A stretch of 64,000 nt of DNA from Luscinia megarhynchos (lineage: Eukaryota; Chordata; Aves; Passeriformes; Turdidae). Where the stretch lies: positions 20,157,820 to 20,221,819 of the forward strand of contig CM067569.1 of the NCBI GenBank assembly GCA_034336665.1. The letters run 5' to 3'. Under the pieces are notes generated by a model. It searched no databases. It was not told where the DNA came from and saw nothing but the letters and a program-made list of their open reading frames with translations. The position numbers were made by a program, and so were the translations under genes. Below, piece by piece: positions 1-12,899 of this stretch (the first letter of the stretch is position 1; each line of letters opens with the position of its first letter).

Positions 1-82
1 TGCCTGAAAAGCATCAATAACTAATTAACTAATTTAAATCTGAGCCTAAGCCATCCAATTTTCATCTCCATTTTAAAATACC

Positions 83-101
83 ATATATATATATATATAT
101 A
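83..101. repeat. (AT)n microsatellite
   Basis: A perfect alternating AT run of about nine units, preceded by CC and followed by ACACTC. This is a simple dinucleotide repeat and likely to vary in length between individuals. Confidence 0.95.
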
Positions 102-2712
102 CACTCTTAAAGGATGCTCACATTCTGGGTTCAGACCTTACTCATGAAAGAATAGGAAAACAAAACAGAATTCTGAGAGCACTCACATTACTCAGATACT
201 ATTTTGAAAGAGATGAGGGATTAGTTGTAGAGATATGAAAGTTTCAGAATTTTTGTAGATACTTTTGTATATCATTAAACAATTTCATATAATCACTGAC
301 CTCTTTACTAGTTGCCATCATGCTGCCCAGGGTGTCTAATGTTCCAGACAGAAACCATGACAATATATTAAAAAATGCTGAATTTAAATTCTAGTACAGA
401 CTGATTAGATTGAAAGACAAGTTAGAGTGAAATGGTGTCAGATTCAGTGAACCAAGCATAACGCTCTTTATGACTACATTGGCATTTCTGCCTCAGTTGC
501 AAGCACCAGTGACTATATTAGATTAGGTCACCTGAGAATTTAAATAGAATCACACATTTCTAATGAAAAAAATGGCCCATGTAAGTAATATAGTTCCATA
601 CCATCTTAATTACATATTGCAATTACAACTACAGCAGCACTGCTACTGGGATGTAATTACTGCAACTGAGCTTCTCCATTCTTCATGCAGGCATTTTCAT
701 GGGAGATTCATGCAGCATCACCTAAACTTGCATCAGAAAATCAGTGACAAGGATCAGAATGTGAAGTGTCCAGGCATAAGGATGGGGCTTTTGCTGCTTT
801 GAATTGCCTCAGAAATAGAAAGAACAAAATTTAATTTCTATATAGAATAGTCAGGTTCCTTGAAGCAGGAGCTAAAAGTAAGAGAAGGCATTTTCCCTCC
901 AAGAAAATGGACAGTCACTGTACTCTACGGAAAATACACTTCAGAGATCATTCCAAATTCATGACGATGATGGCCCTTAAGACCAAAAACAACTGAACTA
1001 AACTCACAGAATTCTTCTGTTCCTGTGCTTCTTAAAAAGAGGGATCTGGAATTCTGGACTATTTTGAAACAGCTTTCTAGTGGTGTACCATCCTTAACAG
1101 CACCCAAAAACATGGTACCCACCATAGGGTTCCCTTCAGGACATACTGGTATGATGAATTTCACACAGAGAAGGCAGTACAGTCCTTTTACATTAACTTT
1201 GCGCGGCTGTTTTCCTCAGTTTAGTGTCAGTGTTCATCAGAACAACAGATCTGAAAGGTTGCACTGGAGTAATCAAACATAGCTTTAGAGAGAGCAATTT
1301 GCTGAAATCCAGATCGAACTCCTAATCTTGCCTGAACTTAGGCCCAAATAAAGTAAACCAGTACAGGAAAAAAGTGCCACCCCTCATCCATTTCCTAAAG
1401 ATAGCAGCAACAATGTGAGGAAGAGCTGAGGCTGTAAAGATTCACATTTCTCCTTTTCTATTCTTGCATTCTCCTCAATGTGTTCTCATGGCTGTTCTCC
1501 CTCTCATAAAGCAGCACTTGACAGACATGTTCTCCATGGTGTTTATATAGCATTTATAAACCATCAGCTTGTGCAAAGGAGCACCTTATTGCACTAAGAC
1601 TGTGCAAGGTTCTTAACTGCAGGAACAACATGTGAGTTACCTGTGGCTTCACTGATGGCACAGTACTCACGTCATCTGCAGTTCTCCAGCAAGGACAGCA
1701 GGCACATGCTCTTGCTCCAAAAGCACAAATCCCTTAACAAGCAAATAATAATTTTCAATACTCTCCAAGAGCTACTCCAAAGGCAGCAGAGGACTTGGGA
1801 TAATTCTCACAGTTTAAACAGTTATTATTTATCCTACAGAGCTTGAGTACACAGACATACAAATCATCCAAAAACCAGCCCATCACAAAGCAGTAGTACA
1901 ATACTTTATTATCCCCAAAAACATCTAAGGGAAAATACTCTCTGTTCTATAAACTAATTTAGGAAAAAAGATCTAATTTTTATACTTCTCTAAGCTTCTC
2001 AGAGAATCAATCAATTAAATTGGCTAGCTATGTTGAGGTAATTGAGAAACAGTTCCCAGAAGACATTACATAGCTACAAACATAGTATGAACCAAATACA
2101 CAGAGTTAAGCAAGACAGAAGCAGGAGTCTAGAGTCTGTTTTCTGTCTGGAACTGAGGTACAGGGTGTGACTTTCTGAGTTACCTTATTTCCTAGGAAAG
2201 GAGGACAATCCTGGTCTGTATTGCCAGACAGATTCTCAGCCCTTCCCTCCACTTCAGGCCTGTGCATTTGCATCACCCCCAGTAACACACTCATACAAAC
2301 ACTGATCCTTTATCAAAGTCAGGTTTTAGACAGAGTGGCTTGATTAGGGCCTGATAAAAACTAAGTTCCTCTGGCAGAAAGAAATGTTATCATTCCCTAA
2401 AGCCAGAGTAATTACTAACCATCAAAAATAGCAAAAAAAGACGTTTTCCAAACTCCTCCATGTTCTGTGGAACAGAAATTATGAAGATAACTATACAACT
2501 AGAGAGGGAAAAAAAAAGAGATTGCAACTCAGAGATTATTTTACTCCCAGCAAACAGTGGCCGCCTGGCCAATTTTATACAGAAATATGTGTTCAACAAA
2601 TTAGTCAATATTTACTACCATAAATTCTGTCTTGCTTATCAGTCTAACATATATAATACAGACTTCCAAGGTAAAATACATAAAAGATGACCTTTTCAGT
2701 TCTGTGCCCTCC

Positions 2713-2790
2713 TTTTTTTTTTTTTTTCAATCCCTAAAGGCCTGAAAACTTTAAAATTAGAGGGAGAGGTGTTCAGATTTTTTTTTTTTT
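2713..2790. repeat. Two poly-T runs
   Basis: A run of 15 T at 2713-2727 and a run of 13 T at 2778-2790 lie about 50 bases apart. No target-site duplication or retroelement body was recognised next to either, so they are called low-complexity tracts and not retroposon tails. Confidence 0.85.
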
Positions 2791-4111
2791 GCTACTTGCT
2801 CCTTTCATTTAAAATATCCCTTTTCTTATTCTGTAATCTCCTTAAATGTCTTAGACATAGACTTAAAGCTCCTTCAGCCATCTATCTGAGCAAGCTGTCA
2901 CATTCTGGCAAACAGCAACTTTTCGTCCAAATATTTATTCAGGTGTTCAAAAGCTTGGAGATTTTATTTGTTTGTTTTAAACTTTTAAGCAACCAAAATA
3001 AAAGTATTTCTTCCCTGGATACTCAGTCAGCTTCCATTTTTATAATAACCCTGAGATAATTTTACCAGATCATCAATAATACATATACTCTGGAATATTT
3101 TTTTTAAAAAAAGGAAAATAAAAGGAAACGAATATGCTTTTCTCTAGAAGAAAACCAGAAGTACAAAACAGAGGGACCCTTTTGGCCTTTCTCATATAAA
3201 ACAGGAAAAAACACCCATAATAAACCACAAGCACAGTTTTTATCTTTCACAGATTACTTAATGATAGCTTGCAGAAGTCCCCAGAAGAACATTAAATATT
3301 TCATACATTTAGTGCATCCTAAATATCAGGGGATTACAGAAATTAACAACCCTCTGGTAGTGGACAACCATCTAGCAGGCAGCTAGCTGCTCTGCAAGCA
3401 TATCATACACACAATTTTTAGAGCCAAAATGATATTTTCTTATTAAATATTAAAGAGGAAAAAAGGAAACTTATAATAAGTTTTGCATAACAAACAGAAT
3501 TGCTATGGATTAAAAAATAAAACCCAAAAAGGATTTTAAAGATAAAGGCAGAAAAACAGTTGCTCACAGTAGTCTAGCTGAAAGGAGTTTGTATGCTGAA
3601 TCTCTTCCTCCTTTAGCTAACTGCAGTTGTTTTCTGTTTCCTTCTGCTCCTTTGCTTTTGTGCCTCCAGCTTTCCTAATTTGGACATCCAAAACTTAACC
3701 AAGGACTAATTGTGTAGATGCTTTCTACAGTAAATGGAGTTGGATAACTAATGGTTCAGAGTTACTAGAGAAGATACTACAATGTAACCAGAAGTAACTG
3801 CGATGAAATAAGAAGAAAGCTGCACACTTGATCATTCTGCTGTTCCTTGTCCATGCCCTCTTATTCTGGCTGGGTCAGCACAGAGCACAAGGGTCTCTTG
3901 GTCCTCACTTGGGAGCTCAAGGCACAAGAGCCCAACTCCCAGCAGGGAGACTGGCCACCTTATTTTTATAGCTGCAGTCAACTTTGTGCACAGTCCTTCT
4001 TTCAACATAAGCCCACATCTGTGATACGTGCTAGGCCAGCTGTCACAACAAAAACTAATTCTGCCACATTCATGTCCCTGATTGATTTGGAGTTAGCCTT
4101 TACAAAAGAGG

Positions 4112-4130
4112 AAAAAAAAAAAAAAAAAAA
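4112..4130. repeat. Poly-A run (19 A)
   Basis: An uninterrupted run of 19 A. The upstream sequence does not resemble any retroelement or spliced mRNA that I recognise, so it is annotated only as a homopolymer. Confidence 0.9.
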
Positions 4131-4743
4131 CGCTAGATGCAAACTGATGGACCCAAATACTCTCTAAGTCACTGGCTGGTCAACCTTAATAATGCTAAAA
4201 AAATGGAGTAAACTTACATAAGCATTTTAGGAGGGCTTGAGCATGTAATTCACACTCAAGGATGTGAATACTGTGGCATACTGAGGGAATTCAGCATCGT
4301 CCAGTCTGAAATTCAAGCAACAGTGGTTGTTCTATAGGAACCATCAGGGATCTTGGGAAGATCCATGGCACTTGTTAACTTTACCTTCACATATAAAGTG
4401 AGTGTCTGAGGAATAGAACGGTTGAGGGAAAGTGACAGTCTTATTTTAGTTATTTTAATGCTGGAGTACAGAGTGAATTGAATTATGTGATTAGTGATTG
4501 AATAGCTGCTCCTCTATTACATGGTCCACTTGGCCCAGAGATTCCCTGTAATTATCGCTGTAGTGTGAGCATAAAACAAGTCTTCTACTCTTGATCATAC
4601 CAGGACACTTTTGGCATATGCTCTCTGTTAAACACAACTAAAAAAGAACTCTCTCACACTCAGATCTGGCATCAGGTTAGACTCCAAATACCCAAGCTAT
4701 TGGATTCAGGCATCAGCACTTTATCCAGCTGGGTTACAATGCT

Positions 4744-4769
4744 CAATACTCAAGTACAATACTCAAGTC
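4744..4769. repeat. 13-bp tandem duplication
   Basis: Two adjacent 13-base units, CAATACTCAAGTA and CAATACTCAAGTC, differ only at the last base. This looks like a small replication-slippage duplication. Confidence 0.9.
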
Positions 4770-6898
4770 AGTGTGCCTTACAGCACATAGCACACACACA
4801 GAACAACCTAAGAGAAACAGAAGACCTCAGTGGGAAATTACAACTTTTACAGGAACATATGGTCCACAACCACTCAGTGGCTAGAAAAGCGTTTATCTCA
4901 ACATTTCATAGAGGGGAAAGCAGAATAGAAAGATAATGTACACTGCTTCTGAAAATCTTGTCACTAGCAGACTTGTACAAAGCACTGACCAAATGAAAGA
5001 AAATGTAGAAAGTTAAAGCATTTAGAGTGGAAGCTTATGGAAGGGAAGATGATTAAATCAACTCCAGCAATGACTTTTTTTTTTCCCCACAAAGATAGCA
5101 TCCCACAGTTCTATTGTACTTTCTACTCACAATGACTCAAAAGTCACTCCCATAAACCACATGTGTGCTCACTACAGGGAGCATAAATGCTTCTGGGGTA
5201 GAATATGACAGATGCTTGGAACTGTGAGTGTATGGCATATCTAAAATTAGTGGATGTTGTCAGAGCTAATGGCTCTCTACATTTACAAAATGCCATGTAA
5301 AGACAACCAGATCTCTTGCTCACATTATCTCTTACGAGTTCACCAACTACTTGCTGTGGATGATATCACAATCAGCATGCACCTAGCAGGGACTGCCTTG
5401 CACTGAGCCATCGGCATTGCTTCCCACAGAATTTATGTTTTCACATAAGTTCACATATTAGATATGGGCAGAACGTCCCTCTCCTGTCCCAAAATCATAT
5501 TAGTACAAATAAACCAGGATTCCTACTGTACAGTAGAAGGCTACCCTGACTGGGCTGGATTCCTCAGCCACATGGGAGACGAGAGAGTGGAAGCATAAAA
5601 GAGTGTTGTGTAACTTACACGTCACCCTGCACTGTATCAGTAACAGAGCTGGAAATAGAAACCTCCCCCCTTAGACACCACATCAAGAGGCGGGACAGGT
5701 GCTTCAGAGAGCCCTATTCCAAAGCATGTTTCAACTAGAATGTGGGCATGACATTGCAGGGCAGCAAGGATGGGTGCTGAGACAGGCCCAGCTAAGCTGG
5801 CTGCTGAACACTTTTCCCTGCATCTACCCTGTACTCAGACACCAGCTTGCAGAAAGTGAATATTTATCACCTGTACCTACACACATATGTGATGACAATC
5901 GGAGGTAATATGGCAGGGACTCACTTCTAATAGAGCTTTAATAATGAAAAGCAGTGATCCCAATGCTCCTTATTTAAGCAAAATGGTCTTCATTACAGTG
6001 GTAGCCTTTCCAAATACAAAATTAATGGTATTCTCAGACTTGGCCTTAGTTTATTAAGTCATTAGAAACAGAATTAATTAATTAAATCTGAATTAATAGA
6101 AGGACAGACCATACCTTGGCAAGATGCCATGTAAAGCAGACTTTTCACAGGATTAAGCTCTCTGAGGAGCTGTCAACCAAAGGCTAGTTCAGTATGAAGG
6201 AGTCACCCAAGACAAGGAGATCTGTGACATCCAGCAGCTCAAGTAGCAAGGATTTGTTGTCACTCAATGCTACAAGGCAAAGAGAAGCTTTGGGGTGTCC
6301 TTGTACTCAGGACTCACCAATGATTTCTGCTGTCAGGTGACTGAATTCTTATCGCAGCTGATGTGCCAGAGAAGCAGCATGATATTTTTTGAAGGTCATG
6401 AGTCTATATACAACTATTATGGTTGATTTTTTTTTTAATTCAACAGTAGATTTCACTCCAAAAAGCTTCACCAAACTGACTTATATGAGTGTATAACCTG
6501 GATGGGATCCAATTGCTGAGCATTGCTAGTATTCACTAACAGTGATTTTGCTTTAGCTCATGTATCAGGGAATGTACTAGAGCACATGGTCTTAAAGCCT
6601 GTAATCAGCCTGAAATTCCTATAGACTTCTCCCATCTTCATCAGAAAGCTGGGAGACCTTGTAGTCTTCGTGCTGCTACTGTACTGCAAAATACTAGTAG
6701 AGGGATAAAACTTATGATAGGCATGAAAGCATTGATCATAAAATTTTAGTTTTCATGTAAAATGAATGAAACTAGCTATGAAATATCTATCATATATCTT
6801 TGCCAAAGGCTTGTAAACTTTCGTAACAGAACTAGAAGATATGAGTTAGTCACAGGATTTCACAGGGCTGAACTACAGGCCTTTATGAATACCAGACC

Positions 6899-6943
6899 AG
6901 GTAATTTAGTTTATATTGTGACTAGGTAATTTAGATTATATTG
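6899..6943. repeat. 25-bp period tandem duplication
   Basis: Two 20-base copies, 6899-6918 and 6924-6943, start 25 bases apart and differ at one position (T versus A at the twelfth base). Both sit in very AT-rich DNA. It looks like a local two-copy duplication of limited age. Confidence 0.88.
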
Positions 6944-9900
6944 TTTTAAAAACAAAAACCAAACAACACAACACAGTACTTCTCCTAGAAAGGCAGCAAG
7001 ACAATGTTTGAGAAAAAGGAGGAAAAACATCACATTCAATAAAAAGAAAATTTATATAGCTCCAGTGATAACAAGAAGTAAATTCATAAGTTTATTTAAA
7101 CACATTCAGATTGGGGAAGTTTCTGTGTTGGAAGGGAGAGATAGAGATGCCCACATTGTCTTTTCTTACTGGACTGTGAGCTGGTAGTATTTGTGGCACT
7201 CACCAGAGCTCCTCTACCAAGCCTCTTTGAGAATCTATACAAGCCCTAGAACCACAGAGAACACTGAACCACTCATGGCTGGACCTTCCCCTTGGGCTGA
7301 CCTCTGGAAACTGCAAACATCTTCTCTTCAGAGCAGGGAATTTCTGCAGTGGTGGATAAACCACAGGCCAAACAATGTGGTGTTCAAGAAGTATTTTAGT
7401 CATCTGCTGTGAAACATGTCAACTGTAGTATGGCAGGCTACACCATCCACTGAGCCTCATGTTGCTCAAAAGCAACTACAATGCCATTGCAGTATTTCCA
7501 CAGTCTCTCTCACTCTCTATTAATTCCAGACCAACATATTGAAATTTAAAAATCAAAAGGGAGAAATTGTTTAACATCCTATCCTGACAACTAAGCCCAA
7601 AATCCTTGTGGATGCATCTAGCTGATTGAAGGCAATGAGATTGTTTCCATCAAGTCCAGTAAGTTTGGATCAGATATTAAATCCCTTGCATTGGTAAAGG
7701 CTAGAACACAGCTAACAGTTACAGCTTGATGAAGCATGAGTCACAAAATACCACAGCTCACACAGTGTCTGAGCTCTGGTGAGCAGTATCAGCAGCAGAA
7801 CATTTGTTCAGATCAACACAATGAGCGCGTGCCTGACGTGATGGTTTTCACTGGGCACAAATAGCGCACATCTGAGTGCACTCACAGCTTGTTTGTTCTA
7901 GTAAAAAACAATGCAAGACAGCAAGAAAGAACAAAAGTGAAGGCTGTGAGATGGCAAAGGGTTGTTGTTGTTCTCTCTTTAATGAGGCCTCACAACACAG
8001 CAGGTGATTCTCCAGATGCTATCTCTCAATCTTACAAATGCACATATTAGAACTCTGTAAAATCCCCTCCCAAAGGGAGAAGCTGAAGGAGCATAGGTGA
8101 GATGTTGAGGTGCTTCTACTCCTGCCAGCACACTGATTGCAAAACAAGAGACTTGGATTCTTTTTAATCAAAATTCCACCCAATTCCAGAGAAACAGCCG
8201 CACAAAGTATGTACATTGAGGAAAAAGACCTATTGGCAGGAGTGCCATTGGCAGGAGTTAAAGCTGTAGGGGAGAAGGCACACTTCTGCCTCAATAATTT
8301 CCTGCACTGAACAGAGTGGTTTTATGTGGAACTTCTGACTGCTAAGTCTATCCCACTTTCCACCCTTCAGAGCTAAGTAACAGTATTCCCTCCTATCCTT
8401 CCATGGCTGCTAACCCAAAGGTCTCCACCTAGTTTACTTGCCTGATAAACCCTTTCTCTTGGAGTTCTTACTGTTTGCCTTTAGCACCAATACAGATACC
8501 AACTAGCATTTTTATAAAAGATCACAACAATCATGTAAAGATACATCACATCTCTCAGCTAATTAGGAAAAAAACATGAGTAACGTGATTTAAGTCTGAT
8601 AATCACTCATTCAACACCATAAACACAATGACTGATGGCCAGTAATTTACCCTATTCATATTAATTTGTTATACAATGGGGTGCAGTGACACAGAAATTG
8701 TAATAGGAAATGGTCTTTGAGGGCTTTGTTTCCTTTTTTTAAGTATAAATAACTTTTAAGAAAACAAGCACAGTCTTGTGATTAAAACACAGATATTTTT
8801 AGAAGTGTTCTAGAGACCAGATTGCAAACTAAAGCAGTAAATGATACATATTTTAAGAACACTTTTATTAAAAGCTTACTGTTATAAAGTATACCCAGGC
8901 TTGAAGATCTGTTCTGTCATGAGTCTGTCACACATCCAGTAAGACAGTAATCTCTCTGTGAAGCTGCTGTGAAGTTTCTTTTCTCTCCAAATACTTTCAG
9001 GCATTTTTAATTGATAATATATCTCACAATTGAATAATCAGTGTATTATTTATAAAATCCTCACAAAGGAAATATCACAAAACTATGTGAACTGCTAGGA
9101 AAGAGAGATTAGAATGTCTGTGAGGTTTCTCTGCTACCTCATACCTCCCTGAGGCAGGAAAGAACTCACTGCCAAATATTCAAACTCACCAGTAATGCTA
9201 GATTACAGACCAAAGCCAAACTGCAAAGGAAAGCAAAAGGTGGAGCCCACCAGGCCCCATCTCACTCCTCACGCAAGAGGCCATGTCAACAGCACTATGC
9301 CCCATTGCCTTTTCATCCTTCTCCCAGTCCTCCCTATCCCAGTCTTCTCACATGCTTAGTCCAAAAGCATTCCAGGTTGATGCTGTCTCCAGAGTATATT
9401 TGCACAAGCTTGTTCTTATGAGGACTTTGATCTTAGTTGGTGCCAGTGCTCTTGGAATCCAGGCAGTAAAATCCAGCAGAAAAAAGATCCAGAACAATAA
9501 TATATTGCCTGTGTGCACTGCCATATGTGCAGCCAAGCACCATTTTTAGGAGAATCACAACACAATTCATACAGGTCTTTGAAACATCTAGATGTTAGAA
9601 CAGCAAGTAAAGTATTTTCTTGCCTTTCTCAAGATACGAAATTAAAATCCAAGTGTTTTCAGTGTCTGAGGAAATGTCATTTCCAGATTTGGACTCCCTG
9701 ATTGTATGATTTTTTGGTACACTTGTATAGTTGGCTGTAAAAACTCACAACTCACATATATCTGAAGAGATGGTGCCTAATAGTATGGCAAGGTAGGGCA
9801 CAAACCACGTGCTCTTCATGACTGTGTGTCCATCCCAGTCTTACAGTACTGTTGCTTGGCACATCTGACCTTCTGGAAAGCAAACTTTCTGCCACATGGA

Positions 9901-10730
9901 TTTGCAATTATTGTACATTCATATATCATCTTACATGAGGGAAGCACACATCTGCTGGACATATAGGTTCCAAAAAAGAAACAGTTATTTGGTTACTTAC
10001 CCAACTAAAAGATTCAGACAGGTACAATAAAGAAAGAGAGAAGAAACTGAAGCAAAGATAGAGTAAGGAAACAAATATTTACACAACCTTCACACTCGTT
10101 AATATTTTATAGGAAGCAATATAAATTCTTAGCTTACTACATACTGTAGTAAGGTTTTCCTCTGATATTGTAATCTCTTTGAAGTATCAATAGATAAGAT
10201 AAAAAAAATTAAAACACGTAAAATATTTAGTGGATTGTTTTAATAATTAATCAGCCTAAAAGCTTTCAGTCTAGTTGTACTGACAGCACAAACAGACTTT
10301 TCAAGACAAGAAACAAAACTAAATATCTAGTCACCTATTAAAATGTGTAATAAGAGTACTATTTCTAGCTCTTCAAACGTCACACTGCATCAAGAGAAAC
10401 TGCAATAGCTAATGATTTTTTCTGGAAACTGTAACTCTGGGGCATATATAGCTTTTAATAACCCCACAACGTGTTTGTGTATGTGATATATTCTTTTCCC
10501 ATTTTGCAGACTTGTGCCCAGCAGGTTTGTGAGAAGATATCTTCTTGAAATACATTATACTGGCACAGAGCAGTGAGCAGAAATTCATTACAATTTTTTT
10601 TGCAACAAAAGACTTGACTGGTAATTCTAAGTTGATACACTGAATACCACTTTCCATATCTCTCACACTACCTGATGGAGGGAACTCCACACAAAGATCT
10701 TCTCTAAGGCATCTGGAGACAGAGATCTGG
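6944..10730. other. Non-coding stretch, probable intron
   Basis: No exon or RNA gene is recognised. Chance ORFs of about 60-93 codons occur on both strands, for example at 8019-8294 minus and 9283-9549 plus. They overlap each other in opposite directions and lack family motifs. A 15-bp tandem duplication lies at 8232-8261. Confidence 0.6.
8232..8261. repeat. 15-bp tandem duplication
   Basis: The 12-base core ATTGGCAGGAGT occurs at 8232 and again at 8247 with a 15-base period. Only the ends of the two units differ. Confidence 0.85.
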
Positions 10731-10816
10731 AGATTTAGTGCTACACCGTAATTCTGTGGCTAGAGAGACTTCACACAGGATATGGAAGAAACTTGCCCAA
10801 AAAATCAATCCAGATC
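10731..10816. repeat. Dispersed 85-bp duplicate, copy 1
   Basis: This 86-base segment recurs in the same orientation at 12815-12899. By eye the two differ at three transitions plus one base in an A-run, so roughly 95% of positions agree. The shared core begins AGATTTAGTG and ends AATCCAGATC, and similarity stops abruptly on both sides. It is either a short local transposed duplication or two fragments of an interspersed repeat I do not recognise. No terminal inverted repeats or target-site duplications are obvious. Confidence 0.9.
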
Positions 10817-12814
10817 TTCACAACTGTGTGGAGCACTGAATTCACTTACATCCTGGAAGGAACCTCAGGATGAGAATTCAGTGACTCTGCTGATATTACC
10901 AGAGAAAAGTTTAGACACAGACAGCACTGCGAGGAGACTCTCCACAGTACAGCCTCTAGTCAAGTATTCTACCCTTGCAGTTAAAATTTCAGATGGGCAA
11001 GATGAGGTGGAAATCATGTGAAAGTATGCTGCAGTCTCACAATATCTGCTGCAAGGACTCACAGCCTTTTCAGGCAGCCTCGACTCACACTCAGTTCAGA
11101 TTTTTGCTAGGAACACTCAGACCCCAGGTGCCAGTGCATTACCCAGGACCTGGGTCTTCCTCCAAGGCACAACACAGACACCAACAGGTCCCATCAAGCT
11201 TCCTGGAGTCTTCTCCCCTGCCAGGCACTGGCTCATCTGCCTCCTGCCATGACCATACAAAACTCAATTCGGAGTCAAGCAAAAGATTCAACCGCACTAA
11301 TATCCAATAAGTGTCTGTGGAGCTCAGCGCTGCAGGACTGGCAATTCTTTCAGTACAGCTTATATTTTGTGATTGGCTTGTCCCCAAAACACAAGAATGG
11401 CTTTGAATGAGGATTAGAGGAACTTCACATGCAAATAAATGTCAGCCAAGTTTTCAAAAAAATAACCATTCGTATAACCAACACTTCATTCCATAAAATT
11501 CTACAAAATTGGCCAACAGAAGGAAGTTACAAGTACCACCACTGGAAAGACATGTCTTACTTGAACAAACAATTTGTCCCAGTATTTAAAGAGCTCAGTC
11601 AGAGCACATCACAACAGAATAGACAGAGTAGGAAACAGACCTAGCTCAATCTTGTACCCTTTATTGCTTAAGTAACGCCAATGACAAAAGAATAAATATC
11701 CATAAATTTATCTAGACATTTTTGTAATTATATGCTTATCTATCACAAATGCTGTACAAATTTCAGATGAATTGATATTAATATTTTTAAGATAACACCA
11801 CCTATATGTAACTCCAGATTATGTCCAACAAGATTCTGTACTGATGCAGGGCTTATTGCTTTTTCTTAACTCCTCTAAACTGTGGGCTTGATCTAAGTGA
11901 GGGCTAACATTACCTCACATGTCATTACTGCTATTGATGGAGCTGGCCAGAAGTCTAAGTGCACAGTCCCTAAATTTGGCCTTTCTCTCTTAAGGCCTCA
12001 CACGACTAACTCACCCTGTCTAACTCAGAAAATGCCTGTGATTATAAAAATGCATTTGACTGCAAGGTCAATTTGATTTGGCCTTACTGGCACCACTGGT
12101 GTGTCCCTTGTAACAGCAACACTGCAGACACTGGAGAGTGGTCACAAACTCACAAAGCTCATAACAGTAATTCATCAACCACTACTTTTGACTCTTAAAT
12201 TATAGGATCAATACAGACATGGAAAAAAAGGAAAATGAACTCATATTCTGGTATCAGTCTCCTTTTCTGAAAGTCATCTTCATTCTAATTATGTTCATTC
12301 TGCTCTAAAAAAATATAACTTCTGTTCCTTATGTGAATGAGGTTTTATTCAGAACAAGAACAGCCTTCTGGTCTTGGGGCAGATTTCATTCATATTGTTA
12401 TTATATGCAAATAATTTATTCTTTGAAAGACCATTATAGCTATAAATCAATTCTGTAGACAAACTACATTTTCCTGCATGCTGCCATTTCCTTTTTACTG
12501 ATTTTGATGGAGGCATTGAAAACCCCCAGCTGTCACAGTACCAAATACTCTTCTCTTAGTTCTCAGTGTAAGAGGAAATAGAATTATTTCAAAGAATAAT
12601 TTTAGCAACAGTTTGCTTTCTAAGATAAGGTCATTCACTTCAAAGTTTTTACTGTTTATGAAGAAGGCAAACATCAATGAACTGTTACAAGATTGCCCAT
12701 GTATATAAAAGATAAATTTTTTTAGAAATTGCTTTACCTCTCCATATCTCATTTCCTTCCACTGGAAAGTGATAGCAGAGTTGCCTGCTATGCCAGCATT
12801 TGTAGATAAGAAAC
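10817..12814. other. Spacer between the two duplicate copies
   Basis: About 2 kb of non-coding sequence separates the duplicated segments. The overlapping ORFs (10975-11310 plus, 11139-11387 minus, 12495-12752 minus) have no recognisable domains. A 12-base match to the mature miR-137 start at 11661-11672 was examined and rejected. Confidence 0.6.
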
Positions 12815-12899
12815 AGATTTAGTGTTACACCATAATTCTGTGGCTAGAGAGACTTCACACAGGATATGGAAGAAACTTGCCCAAAAATTAATCCAGATC
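12815..12899. repeat. Dispersed 85-bp duplicate, copy 2
   Basis: Second copy of the segment at 10731-10816, same orientation, about 2.08 kb downstream. Relative to copy 1 it carries T for C and A for G near the start, a one-base-shorter A-run, and T for C near the end. The flanking sequences are unrelated to those of copy 1. Confidence 0.9.

Larger units (their letters stand above)
1..6898. other. AT-rich non-coding stretch, probable intron
   Basis: No coding exon, RNA gene or intact mobile element is recognised here. The ORFs present are short (about 60-106 codons), lack recognisable motifs and show no paired splice-site arrangement. The stretch holds an AT dinucleotide run near its start, two poly-T runs around 2713-2790, a 19-base poly-A run at 4112-4130 and a 13-bp tandem duplication at 4744-4769. 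If the minus-strand gene inferred from the splice donor at 16944 is real, this is probably part of its first intron. That placement is inference. Confidence 0.6.

Noticed and set aside
11661..11672. Twelve-base match (TTATTGCTTAAG) to the start of mature miR-137
   Set aside because: The match ends after 12 bases and the flanks do not form the pre-miR-137 hairpin. A chance match is more likely.
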